Below are positions 10,501 to 19,738 of a stretch of DNA of 64,000 bases, one piece after another. Under the pieces are notes generated by a model. It was not told the origin of the DNA, ran no database searches, and saw only the letters and a program-made list of their open reading frames with translations. Numbering within the stretch: the first letter of the stretch is position 1; the number at the start of each line of letters is the position of its first letter. The stretch is from Rhynchopus euleeides (taxonomy: Eukaryota; Euglenozoa; Diplonemea; Diplonemida; Diplonemidae). The stretch lies in contig OY723239.1 in NCBI GenBank assembly GCA_963210315.1, positions 777,501-841,500 of the forward strand, given 5' to 3'. The translations under genes and the position numbers were made by a program.

Positions 10501-12144
10501 GCTGTCAGGCAGGGAGGGGCTTCCCGACACAGCGAGGGCCACACCGTCCGGCGTGACCTGCGCCGACAGGGCTGCGTCCGCCAGGCCCAGGGCGGAGATG
10601 CCCGACACCGCATCGCGGATTGCGGTCTGCAGAGTGCTGTCCAGCCCCTCTGTGGCGGCGTAGACCACGGCGCCCAGAGTCACCGAGGAGGCTGACACCT
10701 CGAGGGCAACGCCGTCGATTCCCTCCGTGGCGGAGAGGGTGACAGATCCGTTGACGGAGGTGAGCGGGTCAAGCGGGTCCGACCCGCAGTCCCCCATGCA
10801 GAACGGCGCGGAAACCTCAGCCTGCAGGATGAGGGGGGTGACGGTTGTGACGGCGTCCACCATCTCGGAGAGGGCCAGGCCCACCTCCGAGGTAGTTCCC
10901 GCGTCCCCACCTGCAGCGCAGGCCGCGTCGCTGAAGTCAAAATCCCCGGCACCGCTTCCGACGGAGAGGGTGTCCCCAATGGTGAGCGTAGCGGCGCCCC
11001 ACTGGTCGTCCCACGTGCCGGAGAGCCCCGAGATTTCACCCCATGCCGCCTCCAGCGTGTCCCAGATGGAGGAGGCCGCATCCGGCAGGCCGGAGACCTC
11101 CCCGGCGTAGAGTGTGACGCCCCAACCCACCACGGTGGTTTCCAGGAGCGACTCGGGGAAATCCGCAGCGCATCCCCAGTGGGGATGCCCGAGGTAGACG
11201 TGGAGGCTCCTCGCTGCGGAGAGCTGCGGGAGTGACACCTCCACCTTGTAGGCGAACCCGGAGAGCGCGTCGGCGGAGGCGGCAATTTTTTTTTTTTTTT
11301 TTTTTTTAAAATCGAGGGAGAGGGTCGCCTCCAGGGAGCCATCCAGCTGCGCCCAGAGCCCCTCCGATGCAGCTGCCGAGTCATCCTCCAGAGTGTGGGG
11401 TTGGCGGGCGGAGGCTGTGGTGCTGTTAGAGGTGGGTGAGAGGTCTGACGTGGCGAATGTGAGGTGAGCCTCTGCCCCGACAGCGAAGTCGAGGCTGGAA
11501 GCTGTCGCAGCGTCCGTCGCGATGCGGAAGGTGATCCCCGCGGAGGCGGATGCGGTGAAGGCCTGCCCGTTGTATGTCGCGGTCTGCGATGCAGGGACTG
11601 CCCCCAGGCCCACAGTGGCGATCACCACGTCGCCGATCGCTCCGTCGGATTGGAGGCTTCCTTCGCGCCTCCCCAGTGCCATAGCCATGCGGCGTGTGGA
11701 AGTGGCGTCGCCGTCAGCAGAAAGAGCATCGAGTGTTATGCCTAGCTCTGCGGAGAGCTTGTCGGAGACTGCGGCGAGGCGGTCCGCAGCGGTTGCGTCG
11801 CTGAAGTAGGCAAGCATGTCGTCGAGTGGGGCCTTGGCATCCCCGAAGAAGGTTTGGAGCTGCTCGTCCACGATGGAGGAGATGACGGCGCCCACCCCGA
11901 CGCTGTCGAGATGTGCCTCCATCGCCTCGGATGCCTCCTGCAGGGCGGCGGCTTTAAACTCGTCAAAAACCTCGGAGAAATCAGGCGTGAACGACGCGGG
12001 GCTGAATGCGGCAGATGTTGTCGTTGCCGCTTCCTCCGCGGAGGCACTGCAGGGGGCCCCCGACAGCACAGACGCCAGCAGCAGCGCTACCGCCGCTGCC
12101 GCCGCAGCCCCAGGGTGGCGGGGCCTGCGGGACGGTCGGGACAT
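7519..12144 (-). CDS. Large secreted or surface repetitive beta-rich protein, function unknown
   Basis: 1541 residues from ATG at 12144, chosen because a classic signal peptide follows at once (Arg-rich start, then an Ala/Val/Leu core to about residue 34). The frame is open further upstream to 12360, but that part is Pro/Thr/His low complexity. The body is Ala/Ser/Gly/Asp/Val-rich with alternating hydrophobic residues, suggesting stacked beta repeats. A helical Ala-rich stretch spans about 1040-1130 (runs of DAL..AV.DAV, GLKDLAGDVL). A Cys-rich patch is near 1185. The last ~150 residues hold two CG...W...S..CG...V units ending QMLTVEDTY, reminiscent of HYR/Ig-like repeats. A run of seven lysines near residue 281 comes from a 22-T tract (11286-11307). 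No membrane anchor is seen. I do not recognise the family; an adhesion or wall role is only a guess. Confidence 0.75.
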   Translation of the reverse strand: MSRPSRRPRHPGAAAAAAVALLLASVLSGAPCSASAEEAATTTSAAFSPASFTPDFSEVFDEFKAAALQEASEAMEAHLDSVGVGAVISSIVDEQLQTFFGDAKAPLDDMLAYFSDATAADRLAAVSDKLSAELGITLDALSADGDATSTRRMAMALGRREGSLQSDGAIGDVVIATVGLGAVPASQTATYNGQAFTASASAGITFRIATDAATASSLDFAVGAEAHLTFATSDLSPTSNSTTASARQPHTLEDDSAAASEGLWAQLDGSLEATLSLDFKKKKKKKIAASADALSGFAYKVEVSLPQLSAARSLHVYLGHPHWGCAADFPESLLETTVVGWGVTLYAGEVSGLPDAASSIWDTLEAAWGEISGLSGTWDDQWGAATLTIGDTLSVGSGAGDFDFSDAACAAGGDAGTTSEVGLALSEMVDAVTTVTPLILQAEVSAPFCMGDCGSDPLDPLTSVNGSVTLSATEGIDGVALEVSASSVTLGAVVYAATEGLDSTLQTAIRDAVSGISALGLADAALSAQVTPDGVALAVSGSPSLPDSGTSGFQQVLEALDSAALEVSVELEFGSTDADIQISAGTPADTDITKTFAVCDQDGTMGLTLFAELQTTGGTTGDLSLGVDFPVRLCVEGCSGDFTSARYLYLVGSLALEVTETEQLISGELVMDGWWTEAFGVSFVHIGDVVLGLGADLKAMSITQVQLGGQVCLGEEAACMEKAEGSTYVEGLMYVGLDTTDPGNNYFAAMVSKVTVGDAFSIVGISTSGIPAKVLESGIYPYDDTADCSGSSSTPAEIDSACYAYFMYNAGDDVELTFQDGTVSIPSGMALSGRLNFFGWEFAVQAAVSDDSFLIEATMDRVSLSIGGTEVLQLGQSLTSSHDVEGGALFRLAAGDATEVKIAGAFSIPILRSYGEVDIYVTDDVFSFEGDIDLFDGALSCTATVKWDWDLTYFSASIADMSFLGGVVEINDIGFAFDAAKSYAEFDAKVTVLCLASISTTVRVAETEIEFEASATALGITTTVTASAEIDTSNFFDSDFDVSISFNADALLDAVGDAVVAAVNAIADVASAAWDGFTTLLSDGYDFVVGAFDDALSGLKDLAGDVLAGIGDVLSDIEDLLESIPGFSDLVAMGEAIFSGDMDGFRDLLAGSDVGSAFGFTEGDKILTHTGYYNQYDCELVFYRWQVCSVYVDCDWEYGDEFPDEDCMEEVASTSKSVQDEGIRMSRRNTAIAASQSGNAGIQKVLSGAASIPKPTSLGLAGVSFKSSTAMPVAASGTVSVQALSNTEDSGVDASATDASMSASLDLSSEDAFSASLDALTAAAGSAASDAVLASQQGVSSDLTDALSGTAYDAGTQFITPVLLGSTMVVLSCSDVSSDDDLASSPPVVAVSDPLCGSTSVELSSVSDVDSDSVECGTYQKQLTWYGYDSLTCGSRSDPMLQVVVVQIAKPVFTSVPSWYIHTTTKLTGSAPSPFVSGQPTYEVGCGQDHLLSYTDAMISSSSTVEVWLRTWSIRTYLEDDCFDTFWGSTAVQMLTVEDTY

Positions 12145-13357
12145 CGGGCTGAGCAGGGGGAAGGGAAGGGGAGGTGGGTGGGTGGGTGGGGTGGTCTGGG
12201 TGGTAGAACAGAGAAGGGTAAGGGGAGAGAAAGGGGGGAGAGCGAGGGGTTGTATGTGTGTGTGTGTATAGCAGGGGCAAAAACCTGCAATCCCCGGTGG
12301 GGATTGGGGGCAAGAGGGTGGGGGGAGGACAAGTGTGCTGTGTGCGGGTGTGTGTGCCAAAAGGGTCTAACCCGATGTGCGGGAGTCCACCGTGTGGAAA
12401 GAGAAGGGGGGGGGGGGGGGTGACAGGTAGGACAATCTGTTTGCTTTTTTGAAAAAAAGGGGGGGGGGGGGGGGGAGCGCTCCATTTCAAAAAAGGTTTA
12501 CGAGAAATCAGCTATGCATGGCAGGGGCGCTGTGGAAAGAGAAGGGGGGGGGGGGTCTTTTCAGGGCCAGCCTTTATCCATCTTCATCTTTACCGACAGT
12601 CAGTGCCTCAGCTTGAACGCAGACTGGCAACTGGTGTGGAATTGTGTTCCCGATCCCGACCCCAAGGCGAAACGGCATTGCAGCAACAACACACCCCCTC
12701 CCCCCCCCCCCCTCCCCCCACCCCATGTGTGTGTTTGAAAAATGGAACACTATCGACACATGTCACTGAACACGGGGGAATGGGGAAGGGGAGAGGTTGT
12801 GGTGAAACGCACACACCTCGACCTGTGATGAGGTGAGATGTGGCTCTGCAATTACGGCACTACGCGTGCCGTAAACTCAAATCGGACCTGCTTTCTCCGT
12901 GTTCCATTTCCTCCTTCATTGCATGAGGCTACACAATTTTGTGTCAAACGCACCGTGCTCACGGAAGGCGTTCAGAGCTAAAAAGGTTGCAGTGGGAGCA
13001 ATGTTTTGTTCACCTACACTCCACGCCCCAACGTGCAGGTGACCAGAAGGTTGCACAAACAAAACAAAAGAAACCCGGCAATCCTTTTTTGAACGAGTTT
13101 AAGACACATGTTGGTCGCGTCTTCACAGCCCCACGGCGGAGGGCTGTTTCAGGTTCTTCTGGCCGCACAGTGCCCCTCTCTGCACTCTGCACTGAATAAA
13201 TGATTTGGACTGGGTTACACGTTCGTGACAACGTGGTGCATCATGGCCGGTATGAATACCACACGGGACACTCCTAATGACTTTATGTCGGGGGGGCATT
13301 TTATCGCTCACACAGTGTGGCAGCAGAGCAAAAGAACCATCACCGTATCGTTTCAGA
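12145..13357. other. Intergenic, upstream of the large secreted protein gene
   Basis: Holds the presumed promoter and 5' UTR of the divergent minus-strand gene. G runs (12408-12420, 12460-12476, 12544-12556), a C run near 12700 and CA-rich segments are visible. The sequence at 13140-13200 is ordinary. No RNA gene or ORF of conviction is seen. Confidence 0.4.
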
Positions 13358-13468
13358 GGGGCCCTCGCTGCCAGCCACAGCCACTCACAGCTCGTCAGTC
13401 AGTGAGAGAGGAAGCAGGCGTACCCTTCGCTTTGTCTCGCTCAGCCACACCAGGTAGCGAGGCCCCCC
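13358..13468. mobile_element. MITE copy, GGGGCCCTCGCT family
   Basis: Starts GGGGCCCTCGCTGCC and ends GGTAGCGAGGCCCCCC, about 111 bp. The interior carries the same gtcagtcagtgag motif as the 373 and 33740 copies. The flanking trinucleotides (AGA, AGG) no longer match exactly, so it may be an older insertion. Confidence 0.8.
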
Positions 13469-13513
13469 AGGGTCTTCAAACTACTATCGGCGGCACAGTG
13501 TTCAGCGATTCCT

Positions 13514-13514
<1 letters not shown>

Positions 13515-13571
<57 letters not shown>
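13515..13571. repeat. (CA)n microsatellite
   Basis: About 28 uninterrupted CA units directly before the first unit of the 13.6-15.9 kb array. A second (CA) tract lies at 15883-15926 after the last unit and a short one at 14722-14738 between units, so the dinucleotide seems to be part of the repeating unit. Confidence 0.95.
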
Positions 13572-15883
13572 GCCCTCAAGACTCTTGAAGCGGCCTGACT
13601 ATTTAGTGTCTTCGTCGCAGCAAGGGGGCGATATATACCACCCTTTTTATTGATTTCACGTGTCAGTGTTTGACTTTTTCGCAACTTCATTTCTTCCTTT
13701 TTCTCCCTCTCCAACCCCACCCGTGACACCACCAGGGTTTAGCTAGCCCTGGTCCGATTATCCCCGGTTCTTCGCTGAAGAGACGCGGCCGGGGGGAGGG
13801 GTACGAAGAGTACGCGTCGAAACCGGTGTCACGTCGTGTTGGGGAATCCTTCGGGAGTGCGATACTGAAGGGGAGGTGCTACTGCCCGTGCAGGGCGACA
13901 CCGCCTTAAAACTTCATAACCACACACAAACCCTCTATTCCCCCAGGCCTGATGAGCAATCCCCCCTGCCTCATGTTGTGACTTCCTTTCTACCTTGCAC
14001 AAAACATCCCATTTGCCCCTTTTCTTCCTTCGAAAGTGTTGTGACTACCCCCCCTTCCCCACCCCTCGGGAGTGCCACTCCTCTGGTGGTTAAAAGTGAC
14101 CCGCCGTTGTGCCTTCGGCATCTGTTGCGTGTGCCGTCGTATTCTTCCTATGCACTAGTTATAGCTATCCGGGGGCGGCCTGCTGTCGCACCAGTGGGCT
14201 GCCCCACCTCTGCACCCTCGGTTTTTAAGATGTTCACCACAGCGGAGAATGATCCCCTTCTCTGTGGCGATCGAGCCAAGCTGGACGAGGTTCGCCTTCG
14301 GGCGAAGGTCATGTGGGCGGACAAAAGGTGCCTGCTCCTGAGACTCATCAGCAACCTGTTTCTTCCTTCAAGCCCTCAAGACTCTTGAAGCGGCCTGACT
14401 ATTTAGTGTCTTCGTCGCAGCAAGGGGGCGATATATACCACCCTTTTTATTGATTTCACGTGTCAGTGTTTGACTTTTTCGCAACTTCATTTCTTCCTTT
14501 TTCTCCCTCTCCAACCCCACCCGTGACACCACCAGGGTTTAGCTAGCCCTGGTCCGATTATCCCCGGTTCTTCGCTGAAGAGACGCGGCCGGGGGGAGGG
14601 GTACGAAGAGTACGCGTCGAAACCGGTGTCACGTCGTGTTGGGGAATCCTTCGGGAGTGCGATACTGAAGGGGAGGTGCTACTGCCCGTGCAGGGCGACA
14701 CCGCCTTAAAACTTTATAACCACACACACACACACACAAGCCCTCAAGACTCTTGAAGCGGCCTGACTATTTAGTGTCTTCGTCGCAGCAAGGGGGCGAT
14801 ATATACCACCCTTTTTATTGATTTCACGTGTCAGTGTTTGACTTTTTCGCAACTTCATTTCTTCCTTTTCTCCCTCTCCAACCCCACCCGTGACACCACC
14901 AGGGTTTAGCTAGCCCTGGTCCGATTATCCCCGGTTCTTCGCTGAAGAGACGCGGCCGGGGGGAGGGGTACGAAGAGTACGCGTCGAAACCGGTGTCACG
15001 TCGTGTTGGGGAATCCTTCGGGAGTGCGATACTGAAGGGGAGGTGCTACTGCCCGTGCAGGGCGACACCGCCTTAAAACTTTGTAACCACACACAAACCC
15101 TCTATTCCCCCAGGCCTGATGAGCAATCCCCCCTGCCTCATGTTGTGACTTCCTTTCTACCTTGCACAAAACATCCCATTTGCCCCTTTTCTTCCTTCGA
15201 AAGTGTTGTGACTTCCCCCCTACCCCACCCCTCGGGAGTGCCACTCCTCTGGTGGTTAAAAGTGACCCGCCGTTGTGCCTTCGGCATCTGTTGCGTGTGC
15301 CGTCGTATTCTTCCTATGCACTAGTTATAGCTATCCGGGGGCGGTCTGCTGTCGCACCAGTGGGCTGCCCCACCTCTGCACCCTCGGTTTTTAAGATGTT
15401 CACCACAGCGGAGAATGATCCCCTTCTCTGTGGCGATCGAGCCAAGCTGGACGAGGTTCGCCTTCGGGCGAAGGTCATGTGGGCGGACAAAAGGTGCCTG
15501 CTCCTGAGACTCATCAGCAACCTGTTTCTTCCTTCAAGCCCTCAAGACTCTTGGAGCGGCCTGACTATTTAGTGTCTTTGTCGCAGCAAGGGGGCGATAT
15601 ATACCGCTTTTTTATTGATTTCACGTGTCAGTGTTTGACTTTTTCGCAACTTCATTTCTTCCTTTTCTCCCTCTCCAACCCCACCCGTGACACCACCAGG
15701 GTTTAGCTAGCCCTGGTCCGATTATCCCCGGTTCTTCGCTGAAGAGACGCGGCCGGGGGGAGGGGTACGAAGAGTACGCGTCGAAACCGGTGTCACGTCG
15801 TGTTGGGGAATCCTTCGGGAGTGCGATACTGAAGGGGAGGTGCTACTGCCCGTGCAGGGCGACACCGCCTTAAAACTTCATAA

Positions 15884-15885
<2 letters not shown>
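13572..15885 (+). repeat. Tandem array of structured units (R1-S1-R2-R3-S2-R4), candidate ncRNA genes
   Basis: Four near-identical R units of about 355 bp (starting near 13572, 14371, 14739 and 15537) alternate with two S units of about 440 bp (13930-14370, 15090-15536). Each R unit carries GATATATA, then T-rich sequence, then closely spaced hairpins: ACCAGGG/CCCTGGT with a TTTAGCTAG loop, TCTTC-gct-GAAGA, GTAC-gaaga-GTAC, TCC-TTCG-GGA and GCCC-gtgca-GGGC. The S unit holds TTCGCC-TTCG-GGCGAA. Several UUCG loops and near-identity of copies suggest selection or recent amplification of an RNA gene. It matches no snRNA, 5S, SRP or RNase P core I can recall. Confidence 0.5.
14230..14388 (+). CDS. 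Possible 52-aa ORF in the S unit (repeated at 15396)
   Basis: ATG at 14230 opens a 52-codon frame with protein-like composition (an acidic start, then DRAKLDEVRLRAKVMWADK, then a hydrophobic Leu-rich end). The same frame begins at 15396 in the second S unit but runs on slightly longer, because one base change removes the stop. The two S units are nearly identical, so no selection test is possible here. It could be a short gene, an exon fragment or chance. Confidence 0.2.
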   Translation: MFTTAENDPLLCGDRAKLDEVRLRAKVMWADKRCLLLRLISNLFLPSSPQDS

Positions 15886-15929
<44 letters not shown>

Positions 15930-17147
15930 CTCAAAGGTTAAAGCTTGCCGCACCTTGGGAGAAGAGAAAGGCACGGCAGTGCCGCTGTTCTCAAGCGAAG
16001 GTTTTGCGGGGGGGAGTTGGGGGTTTGGGGTGGGTTTAATTAAATAGTGGAGGATCAATCATTGTTAGCAAGAGAGTCGGAAGACAACGGGTGACGTGTT
16101 GTGTGCATGTTTTTGGTTGCTCTGGGGCTGTGTGGCCCAAAGCTGTGTTTTTTTGTTGCACACAGTGTCCGAAAGAAGGAGGAGCTGATAAAGAAAGGGG
16201 GATATTCGTCGAGATCGAGAACACCCCCCCCTGGCGGGGCAGCTTCCGTTGGGTTGGAAGAAATGGGACAAATGTGGAGGGGCAAGGAAAGAAAGCCAAA
16301 AACAACAACAACAGCAACAGCGGGAAGGGCGATAATTATTTTGTGCGGGAAAAAGACTAGCAAAGCGTTCTGGGAGATCCGCTTGATGCGTTTTGTGTCA
16401 ATCGAAGCGCAAGCGGCGCCACACAGAGGCAGGCGGCCCCCTGTGACACTCTTCTCAGGATCGTTAGACGGTCGAGATTTGGCGTCTCTGCATTCGGTAT
16501 TCACAAGGCGTTGGGACACAGAAGCACACCCGGATTACCCAGAGAAGCCTGGCCTCGCCTAGGCAAGGCGAAGTAACCTGGTTTTACTACTAAATCGTGG
16601 GTTTCCGGCCACCGTACACCTGCCCAACATCCAAACGCAGGACCAGTCAGGTGGTCAAATCAGGTGGCTCGATGCCAAGGCGCCTCTATGTTTTTATTTG
16701 TGATTGCTCCACCGGAACGATTGAATCGGGCTTCTGAGACGCACCGAACACCCCATCCCACCCTGCCATACAACAGACGCCAAAGCAAGATCGGGCTGAT
16801 ACTTATTAAGAAACGCGGACGGGTGGCAACCACTGTCTGACTCTTTGTGAGCACCACCGAGTGCGCCGCCCGCCCACCAACCAAAAGAAACACCAGACAG
16901 CCTTTTTCTGCCTTGCGACTCTGATTACTGATTCGGCAGTCTCGGCTCGTTATTGGCCCGCACGAATCTGTGCGGGGCGTGTTGAGCGAGACAAAATGCA
17001 AGAGGGGCAAAAGGACAAATGAGTCGCAGGGCGGGGAGGGGGTGTTGAAATAGAAGTAGAAGGAATCACAATTCATGATCCCTCCCCCCCCCCCCACCTT
17101 CCATCCCCCCTTCACTCGTTATGCAGGGCGGGGGGGGGGGGGGGGTA
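15886..17147. other. Intergenic, no gene recognised
   Basis: Begins with the (CA)n tract to 15926. The remainder is mixed sequence with an ACAACAACA-type run near 16300 and a C run near 17083. It ends in a G-tract (about 17129-17145) and the TA (17146-17147) into which the next element inserted. Long frames on both strands here lack recognisable domains. Confidence 0.4.
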
Positions 17148-18670
17148 GGGGTGGTCTTAAGCCCCTTAAAAACGTTAACCTGGCCAAAAAATCAAACTTT
17201 TGCGTACAAGGACCAAAAAGTGACCCAAACCTGAAAATTCGACCCCCAGACGTCCGGAAATGCATCTGCGCCCGGTTTCGGGCGGTTTAGAGCCTCCAGA
17301 AGCACCTAGTTTGCAATTCCAAAAAATGTACCACAAAGTTGTACCACACCACCCTAAGTTAGGAGGTCTCAATGGCTGATTCAAGCCCTTCCGTCACTCT
17401 GTGGACCTCCGCACTCTCGCACAGATGCCCGAGTGCGTACGAGGAACAACCACTCACCTTCAGCGGCAAGAGACACAGAAGGCCGTGCTCTCATGACAAT
17501 TTTCTTTGGCTGAAGATGGTACAACTACACGGTTGGTGCAGGTGGTGCCACATCGACATAATCGCCAGAGGGCAGGCTGCCGCCTGGCCACCCCAGAGCG
17601 AAGGCCTCAACGTGTATGAGTGGGAAACAAAACGGGAGGGTGGGGAGGGCATTGTGGTGGCTTCCCACTCGATGCACACAACTGAACACAAAAGACGCTG
17701 CTGCGGGGGGGGAGGGAGCCGTGCAGCCGTCAGACTATGCGGTACGTTGAACAACGGAGTATACCCAGATGCGCAGGCGGGACTGCCGCAACCACCGGAT
17801 ATGCCAACCATGGGATCCGTGTGAACACACCACACGGATCGAACTGTGCCTGGAAATCAAAGGCACCGAGCGTGCTTTGGATGTGGGCTATGGCAGAAGT
17901 GTGGACTCTGCCCGTTCGTGTGTAGCTGCCTGGACAGCCGAGTTGCGCCCCCTCGTCCTTGTTGTACGGCTTGAACTTTGACATTGTAGTCTTCAGCCTT
18001 TCATACGACCATAAGGGGGCCGTCTTCGGTGCACTGCTGATGTCTGATACCAGTCCATGCCCCCTTCTTCATGGTCACCGGATGGCTCACTGCCACTATC
18101 ACTGTCACTGGCCCAAGAACATGTGCACACAGATTCTGACACAAGTGATTTCGCAAGTGTCACAGGGCTCCTCTGTTCCTCGATGTGCCTACAGTTGATG
18201 CACGATGCCAGTCCGATCAGCGAATGTCCCGCATCGAGTAGAGATGCAACCGATGCGCCTGAAGGTCTGAAGGGCTGGAAACATGCCCCTCCTCTAGTAC
18301 CTATGACCCCCTGTTTCTGGTGCTACTTTTCTACTGTCTCGCATGTCACACCGCAAACAAGGTGTTGTCATGTTGCACTTTTGACCCCACGTATCGTCGG
18401 GCAGCACGGCTGGCAACACCGCTCACTGGATCAGTGCGAGACATGATGGTTTGCGATTCTGCCTTCTGCCCAGGGGGGGCTGAGGTACAGCTTTGTGGTA
18501 CATTTTTCCGGAACACGACTAAACTGCTCAGAAGTGCCCAAAAGTGCCCAAAACCGGGCGGAATTGTGTTTCTGGGGTCCCAGGGGTCATATTTTCAGGT
18601 TTGGTGACGTTTTTGACCCCCAGACGCCGATAGTGAAAAATTGGCCAGGTTAACAGCTTAAGACCACCCC
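17148..18670. mobile_element. TIR element E1 (1523 bp), TA-flanked, first car of train 1
   Basis: Ends are GGGGTGGTCTTAAGC at 17148 and its inverse ending at 18670, with TA outside each (17146-17147, 18671-18672). The inverted similarity continues about 170 bp inward, including ACCTGGCCAA blocks, GACCCCCAGACG blocks and a GTACCACAAAG motif on both sides. The interior has no recognisable transposase. A G-tract precedes it, and E2 follows after a single shared TA. Confidence 0.88.
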
Positions 18671-18672
18671 TA

Positions 18673-19581
18673 GGGGCATAGCTTCCGATAAGAATCCGAC
18701 CCCCAGACCCCTCCGACCCCCGACCCCCGACCCCCCCTTAGCAAAACTACCCCCCCCTCCCAAAAAATCTCGGGGGTTTCCCGAGGAAACGCGGTTCCCC
18801 CCTCTCCTGCGTTGTTTGGGCTCCGTGCGGATCGTAGTGGGGTCACTTTGTTGGTGTAGGTGCCACAGAACACCTCTGAAATGCGGATGTGGTTCCGTGA
18901 GAAAAGGGGGGTCGGAACCTCGGGGGTCGGAATCCGACCCCCAACCCCCCGACCCCCCATTTTTCGGGGGTCGGAGGGGGTCGGGGCTATATCCCGACCC
19001 CCCATTCTTGCGGGGGTCAGGATCCGGAAGATGGGGGGTCTGAAACTGTGGTCAAACTCGGGTCGGAATTTTCGCGTTTTTTCTCGGGGGTCGTAGATGG
19101 GGGTCGGAAACTCGGGGTTGGAATATGGGGTGGTCCCCCCTCCCGACCCCTCCCGACCCCCCACACGGGGTTTTCAAAACCCCGTTCTTTGGACTATTTG
19201 GAGTTTGTGTGGATCGTAGTGGGGTCATTTCGTGGGTCTTGGGACCAAGCTTCAACGACGAAACATGGGTCTGGTCCAGGTACTGTCATGGGAGGACGTG
19301 ACCGGGAGGCACACCAGGCCACCCCCACCACCCACCCAGCGGGACCCTCCCGACCCCCTCCTCGGGTTTTTCAAAAACCCGTTCTTTTGAATATTTGGAG
19401 TTTGTGCGGATCGCAGTGGGGTCATTTTTGACGTGGGGTGCCTATTCACACCCCTTATTGGTGGTCCCCATCCAGGCCACATTCCTTAGGAAATAGTCAG
19501 GCGACCCCCTCCGACCCCCCCTCCCGACCCCCGACCCCCGACCCCTGCGACCCCCGACCCCCGCTTATCGGAAGCTATGCC
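18673..19581. mobile_element. TIR element E2 (about 909 bp), second car of train 1
   Basis: Left end GGGGCATAGCTTCCGATAAG at 18673; right end CTTATCGGAAGCTATGCC finishing at 19581, then TA and a G9 tract. The right terminus has two fewer Gs, so the exact left edge is uncertain by 2 bp. The interior is CGACCCC-type simple repeats plus a roughly 190-bp unit seen three times (near 18812, 19193 and 19388), each with a conserved GTGCGGATCG-AGTGGGGTCA core. No coding capacity is seen. Confidence 0.85.
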
Positions 19582-19627
19582 TAGGGGGGGGGACGCTGTC
19601 TGGCGGTTTCAAACGTGAGAATTCTAA

Positions 19628-19735
19628 GGGGGTCTTCGCTACGGGGTGACCGTCAGTGCGTTTTGGTGCATTTGCTGTTGAATTAGCTGAAAACTGACGG
19701 AGATTGACGGAGGATAACGGCCAGCGAAGACCCCC
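19628..19735. mobile_element. 108-bp MITE with GGGGGTCTTCGCT termini
   Basis: A 13-bp perfect TIR (GGGGGTCTTCGCT) bounds 108 bp, and TAA is duplicated on both sides (19625-19627, 19736-19738). This is the classic PIF/Harbinger target. A collapsed copy with both ends but almost no interior lies at 24051-24079. The TIR is related to the GGGGGCCCTCGCTAC family. Confidence 0.88.
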
Positions 19736-19738
19736 TAA

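Noticed and set aside
8364..11384. Many Arg/Ser/Pro-rich frames on both strands within 7.5-12.1 kb
   Set aside because: Typical frame shadows of a high-GC gene; the 1541-aa frame alone has a signal peptide and balanced composition.
7519..12360. Upstream start at 12360 for the large secreted protein
   Set aside because: It would add 72 Pro/Thr/His-rich residues before an obvious signal peptide, so ATG at 12144 is preferred.
13733..13760. CTAAACCCT on the minus strand of the R units as a telomerase RNA template
   Set aside because: It would template TTTAGGG, while the arrays in this window are TTAGGG/TAGGG types. The stretch is also part of a hairpin, and the match is only nine bases.
17372..17824. 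A 150-codon frame inside E1 as a transposase
   Set aside because: There are no catalytic Asp/Glu pattern, zinc-binding residues or similarity to known transposases; it ends without a start of conviction.
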